Origin: Marinobacter sp. C7
GTDB lineage: Bacteria; Pseudomonadota; Gammaproteobacteria; Pseudomonadales; Oleiphilaceae
Direction of reading: 5' to 3'
Assembly: GCF_022343555.1 (NCBI RefSeq)
Contig: NZ_JAKQZH010000001.1
Coordinates: forward strand, 1,656,108-1,720,107
Length of the DNA stretch: 64,000 bases
Positions within the stretch are counted from its first letter, which is position 1. Each line of letters opens with the position of its first letter. A model generated the notes under the pieces. The model had not been told where the DNA came from, ran no database searches, and was given only the letters and a program-made list of their open reading frames with translations. Of this stretch, positions 33,817 to 42,963 are shown piece by piece. Position numbers and translations under genes: made by a program.

Positions 33817-35058
33817 ATGGCAAAGACACCAAATACTACCTATGACCTCGTCGTATTCGGGGCAACCAGTTTTGTGGGCCAGATCCTGACCCGCTACCTG
33901 TTCGAGACATACGGGGTAGGCGGATCGGTCAATTGGGCTATTGCCGGCCGTTCCAGCCATAAGCTGGAGGGCGTAAAAAGCGAACTGGGAAGCAAGGCCG
34001 GGAAGTTACCGGTCATACTCGCCGATGTATCGGACGAAGCCTCCCTCGAAACCCTTTGCGGCCAGACCCGGGCAGTGATTTCCACTGTCGGGCCGTACGC
34101 ACTCTATGGCGAACCCATGGTCCGGGCATGCGTCCGTTCCGGCACCGACTATTGTGACCTGACCGGAGAGGTCCAGTGGATCCGCAAGATGATTGAGCGC
34201 TACGAAGAGGAGGCGAAATCTTCCGGTGCCCGTATTGTCCACTGCTGTGGCTTTGACTCGATTCCTTCCGATCTCGGTGTCTGGTTCCTGCAACAACAGG
34301 CCGGGGAAACCTTCGGCTCCCCGTGCAAGGATGTCCGTATGCGGGTCAAGGCTGCCAAAGGCGGGCTTTCTGGCGGAACTGTCGCTTCCATGATCAACAT
34401 TGCGAAGGAAGCAGGCTCCGATCCGGCACTGCGCAAGGAACTGGCCAACCCCTTTTCCATCTGCCCACCGGAGCACCGGTCGCAAACCCGCCAACCGAGC
34501 CTGAAGACCGCAGAATTCGACAAGACCTTCCAGGTCTGGCTGGCACCATTTGTGATGGGTGCGATCAATACCCGTGTTGTGCACCGTTCAAACGCCTTGC
34601 AGGACGCAGGTTACGGGAAGGAATTCACCTATGACGAGGCCATGATGACGGGCCGGGGCCTCAAGGGCAGGGCAAGTGCCTACGGTATGACGGCGGCGCT
34701 GGGTGCGTTCTTTACCGCCTCAGCCATCAAGCCCACCCGTTGGGTCGTGGAAAAGCTGGTGCCCAAGCCCGGAGAGGGGCCGAGCCCCGAAGAGCAACGC
34801 ACCGGTTTTTTCGATATTCGCTTCGTCGGGCGCACCGAAGATGGCAAGACCATGATCACCAAGGTGACCGGTGATCGTGATCCCGGCTATGGCTCCACTG
34901 CCAAGATGCTGGGTGAAGCCGGCATGTGCCTGGCGTTCGACGTTCCGGACGACAAACCCGGTGGTTTCTGGACTCCCGCGTCGTTGCTCGATGGCGACCT
35001 GCTTAAACGGCTAACGGAAAAAGCGGGCCTGACCTTCGAAGTGGTTGAGACCCGCTAG
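33817..35058 (+). CDS. Saccharopine dehydrogenase-like / trans-acting enoyl reductase family protein
   Basis: This 413-residue NAD(P) Rossmann protein starts with YDLVVFGATSFVGQILTRYL (GxTxFxG motif, residues about 8-27), then SEVGPYALYGEP-like and CCGFDSIPSDLG near 143. Such proteins resemble the mycobacterial trans-acting enoyl reductase Rv2449c/Rv2953 and plant saccharopine dehydrogenase-like oxidoreductases, and are often lipid-linked. It has the AGGAGAGG-type ribosome site upstream. The substrate is unknown. Confidence 0.78.
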   Translation: MAKTPNTTYDLVVFGATSFVGQILTRYLFETYGVGGSVNWAIAGRSSHKLEGVKSELGSKAGKLPVILADVSDEASLETLCGQTRAVISTVGPYALYGEPMVRACVRSGTDYCDLTGEVQWIRKMIERYEEEAKSSGARIVHCCGFDSIPSDLGVWFLQQQAGETFGSPCKDVRMRVKAAKGGLSGGTVASMINIAKEAGSDPALRKELANPFSICPPEHRSQTRQPSLKTAEFDKTFQVWLAPFVMGAINTRVVHRSNALQDAGYGKEFTYDEAMMTGRGLKGRASAYGMTAALGAFFTASAIKPTRWVVEKLVPKPGEGPSPEEQRTGFFDIRFVGRTEDGKTMITKVTGDRDPGYGSTAKMLGEAGMCLAFDVPDDKPGGFWTPASLLDGDLLKRLTEKAGLTFEVVETR

Positions 35059-35064
35059 AAACGC

Positions 35065-36678
35065 TCATCCGAGGTGAATTACGCGGTCGGTTGCCGGCAA
35101 AGTTTCCGACCCGTGAGCCAGACTCAGTACAGATCGGCCTTCCAGCCAGCGGTCCAGTCGTTTACTGATCCGGCCTCTGGTGTCCGCGTCCAGCCCGGTA
35201 AAGGGTTCGTCGAGGATAACCAGGGGTGCCGGATTCAGCAGCACCCGAGCCAGTGCTACCCGGCGGGCCTCCCCTCCGGAAAGGCGGCTGCCTGTGTTCC
35301 CCAGCCAGGTATCCAGCTGATCCTGCTCCCGGGCAAAACGCTCGCCCAACTCCACGAGTTCCAGCACCTGCCACATCTGGGCGTCGCTGGCCTCCGGATT
35401 CCCGAGCACCAGATTGGCCCGCAAGGTGTCGTCGAACAGCACGGTCTGCTGGGTCAGGTAGACGCAGGCTTGGCGTGCAAGTTTCCCCCTGGATGGCGGT
35501 AACAGTCCTGCCAGAGTATCGGCCAGTGACGACTTGCCGCTGCCGGACCGCCCCAGAATGCCGATCCGTTCGCCCCGGGCCAGGGTAAGATCAAAATGGG
35601 TGAGCACGGGAGCGAAGCCCTCGTGCCTGACCGCGATGTCCGAGGCAACCAGGGCCATTTCCTCGGACGGTTCGTCGACCGCTATCCTGTCAGCTTTGCC
35701 GGCTGGCGAGACATCCCGATTAAGCCGCGCCGCTGACGAGACAGTAGCGCCCAACTTGCCGAATGCATCGGGTAGCATTGAATACACTTCTGCAAGCCCC
35801 AGAATCGCAATCGGCAGCAGCACCAGGACCGGGCCTGAAATAGCACCGGACTCAAACAGGGCATAGCCGGCCCAGAGTGCAAATACCGCACTGAGGTTGA
35901 TCAGGAGTTGGCTGATGGCCTGGTGCCAGCCCACTCTGGAGTCTATTTCAACTTGCTCCGAATTCATCCGGTGGGCCTGGCGAAGCAACCAGGCGCCGTG
36001 GCGCCCGGTACGTCCGGCCGCGCGCAGTTCCGCGAACCCCTCAATGTGTTCCACCACGGCGGTTCGCAGCGCTTCCTGTCGATCGGCCTGACGATAGGAT
36101 GGTTTGCGGGTCCGGACATAGACGATAGCCGTCGCCAGCACAAAGCTGAGGGTGGTGGTGGCAAGCAGCACCAGAGCCACGGTGCCACTGAAGAGACGCC
36201 AGGCGAGCAACGTGACCAGCAGGGTGATGAGCGCGGCTAGCCCGGCAGGTGCAATCACCCTGAGGTAGATCGTATCCAGCGCATCCACATCACTGGTCAG
36301 GCGTGACAGCCACTGAGCCCCGGAAAGTTTTGACTGACCCACCCGATTGGTGCTCGCAAGCTTGCGGAACAGCGCCACCCGGATGTCCATTAACAGCCTC
36401 AGAACCGTATCGTGGTTGTAGATCCGTTCCAGATACCGGGCCACTGTCCGCGAAACCGCAAAGAATCGAATACCACCGCCGGGAACATACAGGTTGACTG
36501 CCACCTGGGTGCCGGCGGCAAGCAGGATTCCGGCGATGGCTGTATCGGTGATGAACCAGCCCGACAGTGCCAGCAGCGCTATGCCGGAAACCAGGGTCGC
36601 CAGAATCAGCACCCCGCCTAGAACCAGTCGCCACGGGCGCCGGGAGATCAGGGCAAGCCAGGGCGTCAGTTCACGCAT
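35065..36678 (-). CDS. cydC: ABC transporter CydC (glutathione/cysteine exporter subunit)
   Basis: This 537-residue half-transporter has about six membrane spans (residues 15-300), then an ATPase with Walker A GRSGSGKSSL near 372, signature LSGGEARRVALARVLL near 471 and Walker B LVILDEPFTGLD near 493. CydDC exports reductant thiols and is needed for assembly of cytochrome bd. ATG 36678 follows GGGGAGG and overlaps the cydD stop by eight bases. Confidence 0.9.
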   Translation of the reverse strand: MRELTPWLALISRRPWRLVLGGVLILATLVSGIALLALSGWFITDTAIAGILLAAGTQVAVNLYVPGGGIRFFAVSRTVARYLERIYNHDTVLRLLMDIRVALFRKLASTNRVGQSKLSGAQWLSRLTSDVDALDTIYLRVIAPAGLAALITLLVTLLAWRLFSGTVALVLLATTTLSFVLATAIVYVRTRKPSYRQADRQEALRTAVVEHIEGFAELRAAGRTGRHGAWLLRQAHRMNSEQVEIDSRVGWHQAISQLLINLSAVFALWAGYALFESGAISGPVLVLLPIAILGLAEVYSMLPDAFGKLGATVSSAARLNRDVSPAGKADRIAVDEPSEEMALVASDIAVRHEGFAPVLTHFDLTLARGERIGILGRSGSGKSSLADTLAGLLPPSRGKLARQACVYLTQQTVLFDDTLRANLVLGNPEASDAQMWQVLELVELGERFAREQDQLDTWLGNTGSRLSGGEARRVALARVLLNPAPLVILDEPFTGLDADTRGRISKRLDRWLEGRSVLSLAHGSETLPATDRVIHLG

Positions 36679-38362
36679 CGGCAACCTCCCCGTTGTCGAC
36701 GGTCAGGACGCGATCGGCCAGGGCGAGCAGGGCATGGTGGTGAGTGGAAAAGATAAGGGTCTTGCCGGACTGAGACAGCTTGCGGAGGCTTTCCAGAATG
36801 AAAATCTCACTGGCGGAATCGAGCCCGGCGGTTGGTTCGTCCAGCAGTATCAGGTCGTAATCGGCGACAAATATCCGGGCCAGGCTCAATCGCCGGGCTT
36901 CACCACCGGAGAGGCCCCGGCCCTGATCGGAAACCTCGCTGTAGATTCCGTCCTTGCGGCCGTTCACGAGATCTCCCAGGCCCACCCGGCGGAGTGCGGT
37001 ATCAATGGCAATATCCGAGGCGTCGGGTGAGGTGAGCCTCAGGTTATCAGCCCAGCTCCCATGCACGAGAAATCCTTTCTGGCCCAGCCAGCCAAAGCCG
37101 GCCTTCCCGGGAGCCTGACCAAACACCCGGATTTCACCGGAATCCGGTGCCAGAAAGCCGGCCAGCAGATACAGCAACGAGGATTTGCCGCCCCCGGACG
37201 GTCCGGTAAGGGCAACTGCCTGGCCTTTCTCGATTGTCAGATTCAGGTTCCGGAACCATGGCAATTGGTCACCCGGATGGGTAAGCGTGACGTTATCAAT
37301 CGTAACGACATGCTCATAACCTTTCGCCGCTGGCGCTGATTGTACTGATTTTCGTGGCGGTGGGCCTTCCACCCCTTGATGGAGCCGGGCCAGGATCTCG
37401 GCGCCGGCACCGAGCGCGGCCGCGCGGTCATGATAAAACTGAGAGAGAGTCCGTAATGGCTGGAAAAACTCCGGTGCCAAAAGCAGGATCAGCAATCCGC
37501 TGAACAGGGTGAGTTCATCGGCGGGACCAAAACTGATGTATCCCAACAACCCAAAACCAACGTAGATGGCGATGACCGCGATGGCCACGGACGCAAAGAA
37601 TTCCAGTACCGCAGAGGACAGAAAGGCGACCTTCAGGGTCTTCATGGTGACGACCCGGTACTGGTCGGAGCGCCGGGCAATGAGGTTTGCGGCCGGTTCG
37701 GTCTGGCCGAACAGTTGCAGGGTAGTGAGGCCTCGCACTTTGTCCAGAAACTGTCCGGAAAGTCGACTGATGGACTTGAAATGCTGCTGATTGAGTTTCT
37801 CGGCTCCCATTCCCACCAAGGCCATGAACAGGGGGATCAGCGGGGCAGAGAGCAGCAGAAAGGTTGCGGCCAGCCAGTCGACCCAGAAAACCAGCCCAAG
37901 AATCAGCAGCGGCACAATGACCGACAACTGCATCTGGGGCAGAAACCTGGCGTAATAGCCGTGCAGGGCTTCTACGTGATCAATCCATTCCCGGGCAAGC
38001 GCTCCGGGTGACTCCCGGCCCATGGCGACCGGACCTGACGCCTGCCAACGCCGATGAATCTGCCTGCGGGCCGAACGGCGAATCCGTTTGCTGCACTGGG
38101 CCGCAAGACGGGTTTGCAGCCCCTGGAAGACAGCACGGACGATAAGGGTGAAGACCAGGGCGACAAAGAGTCCGGTCAATTGTGAGGCTGGAACGCCTTC
38201 GAGCACGCCCAGGTGAATGATTCGTGCCAACAAGACCATCTGTACGATAGTCGCAATGCCGGCCAGGGTGCCGGTCAGTACGGCACCCTGTATCCATCGC
38301 CGATTGCCAGCGGCGAGCTCCGTGAGCCAGCGGCGAACGTTTCGCTGGTCCGGAGCTGTCAT
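36671..38362 (-). CDS. cydD: ABC transporter CydD (glutathione/cysteine exporter subunit)
   Basis: This 563-residue half-transporter has an N-terminal six-helix membrane domain and a C-terminal ATPase: Walker A GPSGGGKSSLL near residue 383, signature LSGGEARRLSLARIF near 485 and Walker B LILLDEPTAGLD near 508. It partners CydC. The gene starts directly after the cydB stop (TAAATG), so the four genes form one operon. Confidence 0.9.
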   Translation of the reverse strand: MTAPDQRNVRRWLTELAAGNRRWIQGAVLTGTLAGIATIVQMVLLARIIHLGVLEGVPASQLTGLFVALVFTLIVRAVFQGLQTRLAAQCSKRIRRSARRQIHRRWQASGPVAMGRESPGALAREWIDHVEALHGYYARFLPQMQLSVIVPLLILGLVFWVDWLAATFLLLSAPLIPLFMALVGMGAEKLNQQHFKSISRLSGQFLDKVRGLTTLQLFGQTEPAANLIARRSDQYRVVTMKTLKVAFLSSAVLEFFASVAIAVIAIYVGFGLLGYISFGPADELTLFSGLLILLLAPEFFQPLRTLSQFYHDRAAALGAGAEILARLHQGVEGPPPRKSVQSAPAAKGYEHVVTIDNVTLTHPGDQLPWFRNLNLTIEKGQAVALTGPSGGGKSSLLYLLAGFLAPDSGEIRVFGQAPGKAGFGWLGQKGFLVHGSWADNLRLTSPDASDIAIDTALRRVGLGDLVNGRKDGIYSEVSDQGRGLSGGEARRLSLARIFVADYDLILLDEPTAGLDSASEIFILESLRKLSQSGKTLIFSTHHHALLALADRVLTVDNGEVADA

Positions 38363-39364
38363 TTAGTGGTAGCCCTCGCCGGCGCGGACCTTGCCCCGGA
38401 AGACCCAATAGGTCCAGGCCGTGTAGGTCAGTACGATCGGGATGACGAACAACAGGCCCAGCAACAGGAACAGCTGGGATTCATAGGCGGACGCGGCCTC
38501 CCAGAGCGTGTATTCCGGCGGCACCACATACGGCCAGCGGCTGACCACCAGGCCCAGGTAAGTCGTGATGAACAGCCCCATGGTGGCCACAAATGGCATG
38601 CCCTCGAAGCGGTTACGCACCGAGCGGAAAATCTGGAACGCGCACAGCAGGGTCAGCACCGGCAGGATCCAGATCACGCTCAGGTTCGAGAACCAGCGCT
38701 CGCGAACGAGGTCGTCCACGAACGGGGTCCAGACACTGATGATGCCGAAGATCACCAGCACCGCGGCGAGCAATGGCAGAGTGATCCTGTAAGCCCATTC
38801 CTGCAATCGTCCTTCGGTCTTCATGATCAGCCAGGTAGAGCCCAACAGGGCGTAGCCAGCTAACATGCCAAGGCCGGTAAGCACGGTGAAGGGCGTCAAC
38901 CAGTCCAGGGCTCCCCCGGCATAGGCGCCGTTGACCGTCTCGAATCCCTGAATGTAGGCACCAACCACTGCACCCTGGGCGAAGGAGGCCACAGTGGACC
39001 CGCCGGCAAAGGCCCAGTTCCAGAGGTATCGGGAAGTCCGCGCCTTGAACCGGAACTCAAAGGCCACGCCCCGGAAGATCAATCCGGCGAGCAGCAGGAA
39101 CACGCCAATATACAAAGCTGGCAGGAAAATGGAGTACACCATCGGGAAAGCCGCCAACAGGCCGGCACCGCCGAGCACCAGCCATGTCTCATTGCCGTCC
39201 CAAACCGGGGCCACCGAGTTCATCATGGTGTCCCGATCCCCTTCGCTCGGGGCAAACGGGAAGAGAATGCCGACTCCAAGGTCGAAGCCGTCCATGAGAA
39301 CGTACATGATGATGCCGAAGCCGATAATGAATGCCCAGATCAGGGGCAGATCGAACAGTTCCAT
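38363..39364 (-). CDS. cydB: Cytochrome bd-type quinol oxidase subunit II (CIO-type)
   Basis: This 333-residue membrane protein with eight or so spans begins MELFDLPLIWAFIIGFGIIMYVLMDGFDLG, the usual CydB/CioB start with the DGFDLG motif. Its short length and partner CydA match cyanide-insensitive oxidases (CioB). It supports but does not bind the quinol site. It is translated after cydA with two bases between. Confidence 0.92.
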   Translation of the reverse strand: MELFDLPLIWAFIIGFGIIMYVLMDGFDLGVGILFPFAPSEGDRDTMMNSVAPVWDGNETWLVLGGAGLLAAFPMVYSIFLPALYIGVFLLLAGLIFRGVAFEFRFKARTSRYLWNWAFAGGSTVASFAQGAVVGAYIQGFETVNGAYAGGALDWLTPFTVLTGLGMLAGYALLGSTWLIMKTEGRLQEWAYRITLPLLAAVLVIFGIISVWTPFVDDLVRERWFSNLSVIWILPVLTLLCAFQIFRSVRNRFEGMPFVATMGLFITTYLGLVVSRWPYVVPPEYTLWEAASAYESQLFLLLGLLFVIPIVLTYTAWTYWVFRGKVRAGEGYH

Positions 39365-39366
39365 AA

Positions 39367-40797
39367 TCAGTGACCTCCCTGGCCGGCCGGGTTTCTGTGT
39401 TCGTCATCGCCGTATTCGAACGGTACGTGCGCGGCGGAGAACGGGCGAGCCGGGCGTTCCGCCTCATGCTCGTCTTCGTCGGGACGATCCTCCAGACCGA
39501 CGTACAGCACACGCATCAGGTAATAGATGCCGGCGGAGAACACAAGGGCATAGACCACGATATAGCCGATCAGCGTGAACAATGCCATGCCGCCGGTGAG
39601 TGACGGCGTGACTGCCGATGCCTGATCCATAATGCCGTACACCAGCCACGGCGCCCGCCCCACCTCGGTGACGAACCAGCCGGTCAGCACCGCAAGGAAC
39701 GGGGCAATGCTCATTACCCGCAGTACCTGCAGAAACCATCGAGACTGGAAGTAACGACCACCCCGGCGTAGCGCCAGGCCAGTCAGGCCCACCAGGATCA
39801 TCAGGGTACCGATGCCCACCATGACCCGGAACGACCAGAATACGATGGCCACCGGCGGCTGCTCCTCCCGGGGCACATCCTTCAGACCGGGTACCACACC
39901 GTCCCAGTCGTGGGTCAGGATCATGCTCGCAAGGCTCGGTACGCCGATCTCGAAGCGGTTGGTCTGGGCCTCCTGGTCGGGAATTGCAAACAGTAACAGG
40001 GGCACGTTGGAGGAGGTTTCCCAGTTACCCTCCATCGCCGCCACCTTGGTGGGTTGGTGTTCCAGGGTATTCAAACCGTGAAAATCACCCACCACCGCCT
40101 GGGCCGGGGCGAGGAACAGGATCAGCCACAGACACATGGACAGCGCCTTGCGATTGGCTTCCTTTTCCCGTCCCTTCAGCAGGTACCAGGCGCTGACACC
40201 GGCGACCACGAAGCTGCCAGTCAGGAACGAGGCAAGCCCCATATGCAGGAACCGGTATGGGAAGGAGGGATTGAAGATCGCCTCACTCCAGGAGGTTACG
40301 TGGAACACACCGTCACGCAGCTCGAAGCCGGCAGGGGTCTGCATCCAGCTATTCGCTGACAGTATCCAGAACGAGGAGATGAAGGTACCGGTGGCCACCA
40401 TGATGGCGGCAAACAGGTGAACGCCCGCGGGAACCTTGTCGCGGCCGAACAGCAGCACACCCAGGAACGCGGCTTCCAGGAAGAAGGCCGTAATTACCTC
40501 GTAGCTGAGTACCGGCCCGAGAAAGTTGGCGGTAGCCTGGGCGAAGTTGCTCCAGTTGGTGCCGAACTGGAACGACATGACAATGCCAGAGACCACGCCC
40601 ATGCCGAACACTACGGCAAAGACCTTGGTCCAGAAGCCCGAGAGCTTCAGCCAGACCGGATTGCCGGTCTTGAATGCCAGGCCTTCGAGCACGGCAATGT
40701 AGGATGCCAGCCCGATGGTGAACACCGGAAAGATGGCGTGAAATGACACCACGAACGCGAACTGAATTCGCGATAGTAAGAGGGGATCAAGTTCCAT
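39367..40797 (-). CDS. cydA: Cytochrome bd-type quinol oxidase subunit I (CIO-type)
   Basis: This 476-residue haem-bearing subunit oxidises ubiquinol and reduces O2 without proton pumping. The axial-ligand region RIQFAFVVSFHAIFPVF (His near residue 19), SFQFGTNWS near 82 and quinol motif GWFVTEVGRAPW near 382 are present. The Q-loop is short, as in CioA of Pseudomonas, which implies low cyanide sensitivity. GGAGGT places the start at ATG 40797 rather than the in-frame ATG seven codons upstream. Promoter sequences must lie in the 186 bases before the divergent methyltransferase gene. Confidence 0.92.
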   Translation of the reverse strand: MELDPLLLSRIQFAFVVSFHAIFPVFTIGLASYIAVLEGLAFKTGNPVWLKLSGFWTKVFAVVFGMGVVSGIVMSFQFGTNWSNFAQATANFLGPVLSYEVITAFFLEAAFLGVLLFGRDKVPAGVHLFAAIMVATGTFISSFWILSANSWMQTPAGFELRDGVFHVTSWSEAIFNPSFPYRFLHMGLASFLTGSFVVAGVSAWYLLKGREKEANRKALSMCLWLILFLAPAQAVVGDFHGLNTLEHQPTKVAAMEGNWETSSNVPLLLFAIPDQEAQTNRFEIGVPSLASMILTHDWDGVVPGLKDVPREEQPPVAIVFWSFRVMVGIGTLMILVGLTGLALRRGGRYFQSRWFLQVLRVMSIAPFLAVLTGWFVTEVGRAPWLVYGIMDQASAVTPSLTGGMALFTLIGYIVVYALVFSAGIYYLMRVLYVGLEDRPDEDEHEAERPARPFSAAHVPFEYGDDEHRNPAGQGGH

Positions 40798-40983
40798 GGG
40801 AACCTCCGGTAAAACCACACATCACAATAAGAACGAGTCCTTATGTCCCGCTCAGCCGCTGCCATAGCTCATATTGTTATGTTGTAATTACCGGCAGATG
40901 GATAACATGCTACTAAACAGCACAAACAAACCGATAGGGCAGATTGTCGCACCGCTTGATTTAAAACAATTATGGTGACTCCG

Positions 40984-41613
40984 ATGAGCTTTTACGAAGA
41001 CAGGATACTCCCACACATCATAGATAAGGCCTGCTCTATGGGCCAGGTGATGAAACTTCGGAGCCAGGTTGTCCCCAACGCGCGTGGCACGGTACTGGAA
41101 GTGGGGATGGGGTCAGCCATCAACCTTGAGTTCTATGATGCCGACCGGGTGGAACTGGTCTACGGCCTTGAACCCTCCGACGGTATGCGACGAAAGGCCC
41201 GGCCAAACCTGCAACGCTCCCGGATCAAGGTGGAGTGGCTGGACCTGCCTGGTGAGGAGATACCACTGGATGATAATTCCGTGGATACGGTCCTGCTCAC
41301 CTTCACCTTGTGTACCATTCCGGACTGGCAGGCAGCGCTCCAACAGATGAAGCGTGTGCTCAAGCCCGGTGGTGAACTGCTCTTTCTGGAACACGGGGAA
41401 TCCGAAGATCCTGGGGTCAGGAAGTGGCAAAACCGCATCACGCCAGCCTGGAAGAAACTCGCCGGTGGCTGCCACCTGAACCGGCATATTGCGGATCTCC
41501 TCAGTGTCGCCGGTTTCGAAATCCGGGAACTTGAAAACCTGTACATCCCCCAGGCTCCGAAGATCGCCGGTTACATCTACAAGGGCAGGGCAGTGAAACC
41601 TGCAGAAGACTGA
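40984..41613 (+). CDS. Class I SAM-dependent methyltransferase
   Basis: This 209-residue protein has motif I VLEVGMGSAINLEFYD near residue 38 and an acidic strand LVYGLEPSDGM near 59. Later, LLTFTLCTIPDWQAALQQMKRVLKPGGELLFLEHGE near 105 shows the usual post-motif strands. It resembles phosphatidylethanolamine N-methyltransferase-like and UbiE-like small methyltransferases; substrate unknown. GGTGA favours ATG 40984 over ATG 40972. It is the last host gene before tRNA-Leu. Confidence 0.8.
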   Translation: MSFYEDRILPHIIDKACSMGQVMKLRSQVVPNARGTVLEVGMGSAINLEFYDADRVELVYGLEPSDGMRRKARPNLQRSRIKVEWLDLPGEEIPLDDNSVDTVLLTFTLCTIPDWQAALQQMKRVLKPGGELLFLEHGESEDPGVRKWQNRITPAWKKLAGGCHLNRHIADLLSVAGFEIRELENLYIPQAPKIAGYIYKGRAVKPAED

Positions 41614-41688
41614 TTGCCCAAAGGATTCAGAATTGCGTTACGGCACATGGCCTTATACAATTCTCGCCCTCAAAACCTCCCTCCGAAT

Positions 41689-41775
41689 GCCCGGATGGTG
41701 AAATTGGTAGACACAAGAGACTTAAAATCTCTCGGCCGCAAGGCCGTGCCGGTTCGATTCCGGCTCCGGGCACCA
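41689..41775 (+). tRNA. tRNA-Leu (anticodon UAA)
   Basis: The 87-base gene folds as a class II tRNA. The acceptor is GCCCGGA/TCCGGGC, and the anticodon stem AGAGA/TCTCT carries loop CTTAAAA (anticodon TAA). A long variable arm CGGCCGCAAGGCCG and T-arm GCCGG-TTCGATT-CCGGC follow, with the encoded CCA at 41773-41775. Its 3' part is the integration site of the island that follows, and integration rebuilt an intact gene. Confidence 0.97.
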
Positions 41776-41776
41776 T
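41720..41776 (+). repeat. attL: 57-bp direct repeat within tRNA-Leu
   Basis: The sequence from the anticodon loop (ACTTAAAATCTC) to one base beyond CCA is repeated exactly at 53414-53470. Identity stops at both edges, so this is the crossover region left by site-specific recombination. Confidence 0.95.
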
Positions 41777-41831
41777 ATAAATCAATAAGTTAAGCTGAAG
41801 CTTTTGGTCTGCACTGAATCCATAAACTGAA

Positions 41832-41850
41832 ATGTAGACGCAATGTAGAC
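41832..41850 (+). repeat. Left-end paired ATGTAGAC repeats (candidate arm-type sites)
   Basis: ATGTAGAC occurs at 41832-41839 and 41843-41850, starts 11 bases apart, 56 bases inside attL. The same pair with the same spacing and orientation lies inside the right end. This is what arm-type binding sites of a tyrosine integrase or its excisionase would look like. Confidence 0.6.
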
Positions 41851-41929
41851 AGTTGGCGATTGCAAATCTCGTCAATTTTGTTTATTTGTATTACCTCTTT
41901 AGGACGGGGTAGGGAACGGATGCCAGCAA

Positions 41930-42961
41930 ATGTCAGATTTCGAAAAAGCCATCGAGTTTGCGCAAGAGTGTGTGTCAAAGACACCTGTAGTTCTTCTTGG
42001 TAGCGGGGCTTCAGCAGCGCACGGAATACCAGGAATGTGGCCTCTAGGGGCGCATATCAAAGAAAACCCGCCCAAAGGTATGTCCTCTGAAGACGCGCAA
42101 GGCTGGAACCAGTTTAGCGAATCGCTTGATCAGCTTGACCTTGAGTCAGCGTTGACCAAGACAAGATTACCCGAACACCTTACAGACCACATTGTCCATT
42201 CAACCCGTTCGTTCCTGTTTCCTCACGATCACGATGTGTTCTTGAGAGCAATATCCGAAAGGGAATCACTCCCCCTATCAAGGCTTTATCACTTCCTGTT
42301 TCAGAGTACCCATCAAACTATCCATGTGGTTACTCCGAACTATGACCGCATTGCGGAGTATGCTTCCGACCTAGCGGGGTATTCCTATTTCACTGGGTTT
42401 GAATACGGATACATTAATCGAAGAGCCAGAGACGAAAATATGAGGGTTCATCAGGCTGGTAGACCTGTACGGACAGTCTGTATCTGGAAGGTTCATGGCT
42501 CCTTTGATTGGTTTAAAGATAGGGATAACCAAGTTTTCTTCTTTCCAAACTGCTGGGAGACGCCTGAGGGGTATACCCCCGTTATGATTACCCCCGGCGT
42601 AGACAAATTTCGTAGAGGGTATCAGGAACCTTTCAGGACCATTATTGGGGCTGCTGACAGTGCGATTGATGCGGCTAGGTCTTATCTTTGCATAGGATTT
42701 GGATTCAATGATGAGCATTTGCAAACGAAGTTAGTTGAGAGATGTCAGGGTAATGATACTCCCATTGTAATAATCACTAAGGAGCTTACGGATACTGCCA
42801 AGAATTTCTTATTCAAAGGTAGATGTCGTCAGTTCTTGGCAATGGAGGAATATAGAGGGGGCACGATGATTTACACTCACTTCACCCCCGATGGCGTACA
42901 TGTACCGGAACAAAGTCTCTGGCAACTTGATAAATTTCTTGATGTCACGATTGGAGATTGA
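41930..42961 (+). CDS. SIR2-family protein, NADase component of a SIR2-HerA defence system
   Basis: This 343-residue SIR2-like protein has the NAD-binding motif LGSGASAAHGIPGMW near residues 23-37, VTPNYDR near 134 (the N and D replacing TQNID) and the catalytic histidine in KVHGSFDW near 188. These proteins hydrolyse NAD+ when phage infection is sensed. The HerA gene overlaps its stop (the usual SIR2-HerA pair). AT-rich codon use differs from the host genes. The start at ATG 41930 is supported by AGGGAACGG upstream, although the spacing is longer than usual. Confidence 0.85.
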   Translation: MSDFEKAIEFAQECVSKTPVVLLGSGASAAHGIPGMWPLGAHIKENPPKGMSSEDAQGWNQFSESLDQLDLESALTKTRLPEHLTDHIVHSTRSFLFPHDHDVFLRAISERESLPLSRLYHFLFQSTHQTIHVVTPNYDRIAEYASDLAGYSYFTGFEYGYINRRARDENMRVHQAGRPVRTVCIWKVHGSFDWFKDRDNQVFFFPNCWETPEGYTPVMITPGVDKFRRGYQEPFRTIIGAADSAIDAARSYLCIGFGFNDEHLQTKLVERCQGNDTPIVIITKELTDTAKNFLFKGRCRQFLAMEEYRGGTMIYTHFTPDGVHVPEQSLWQLDKFLDVTIGD

Positions 42962-42963
42962 AC

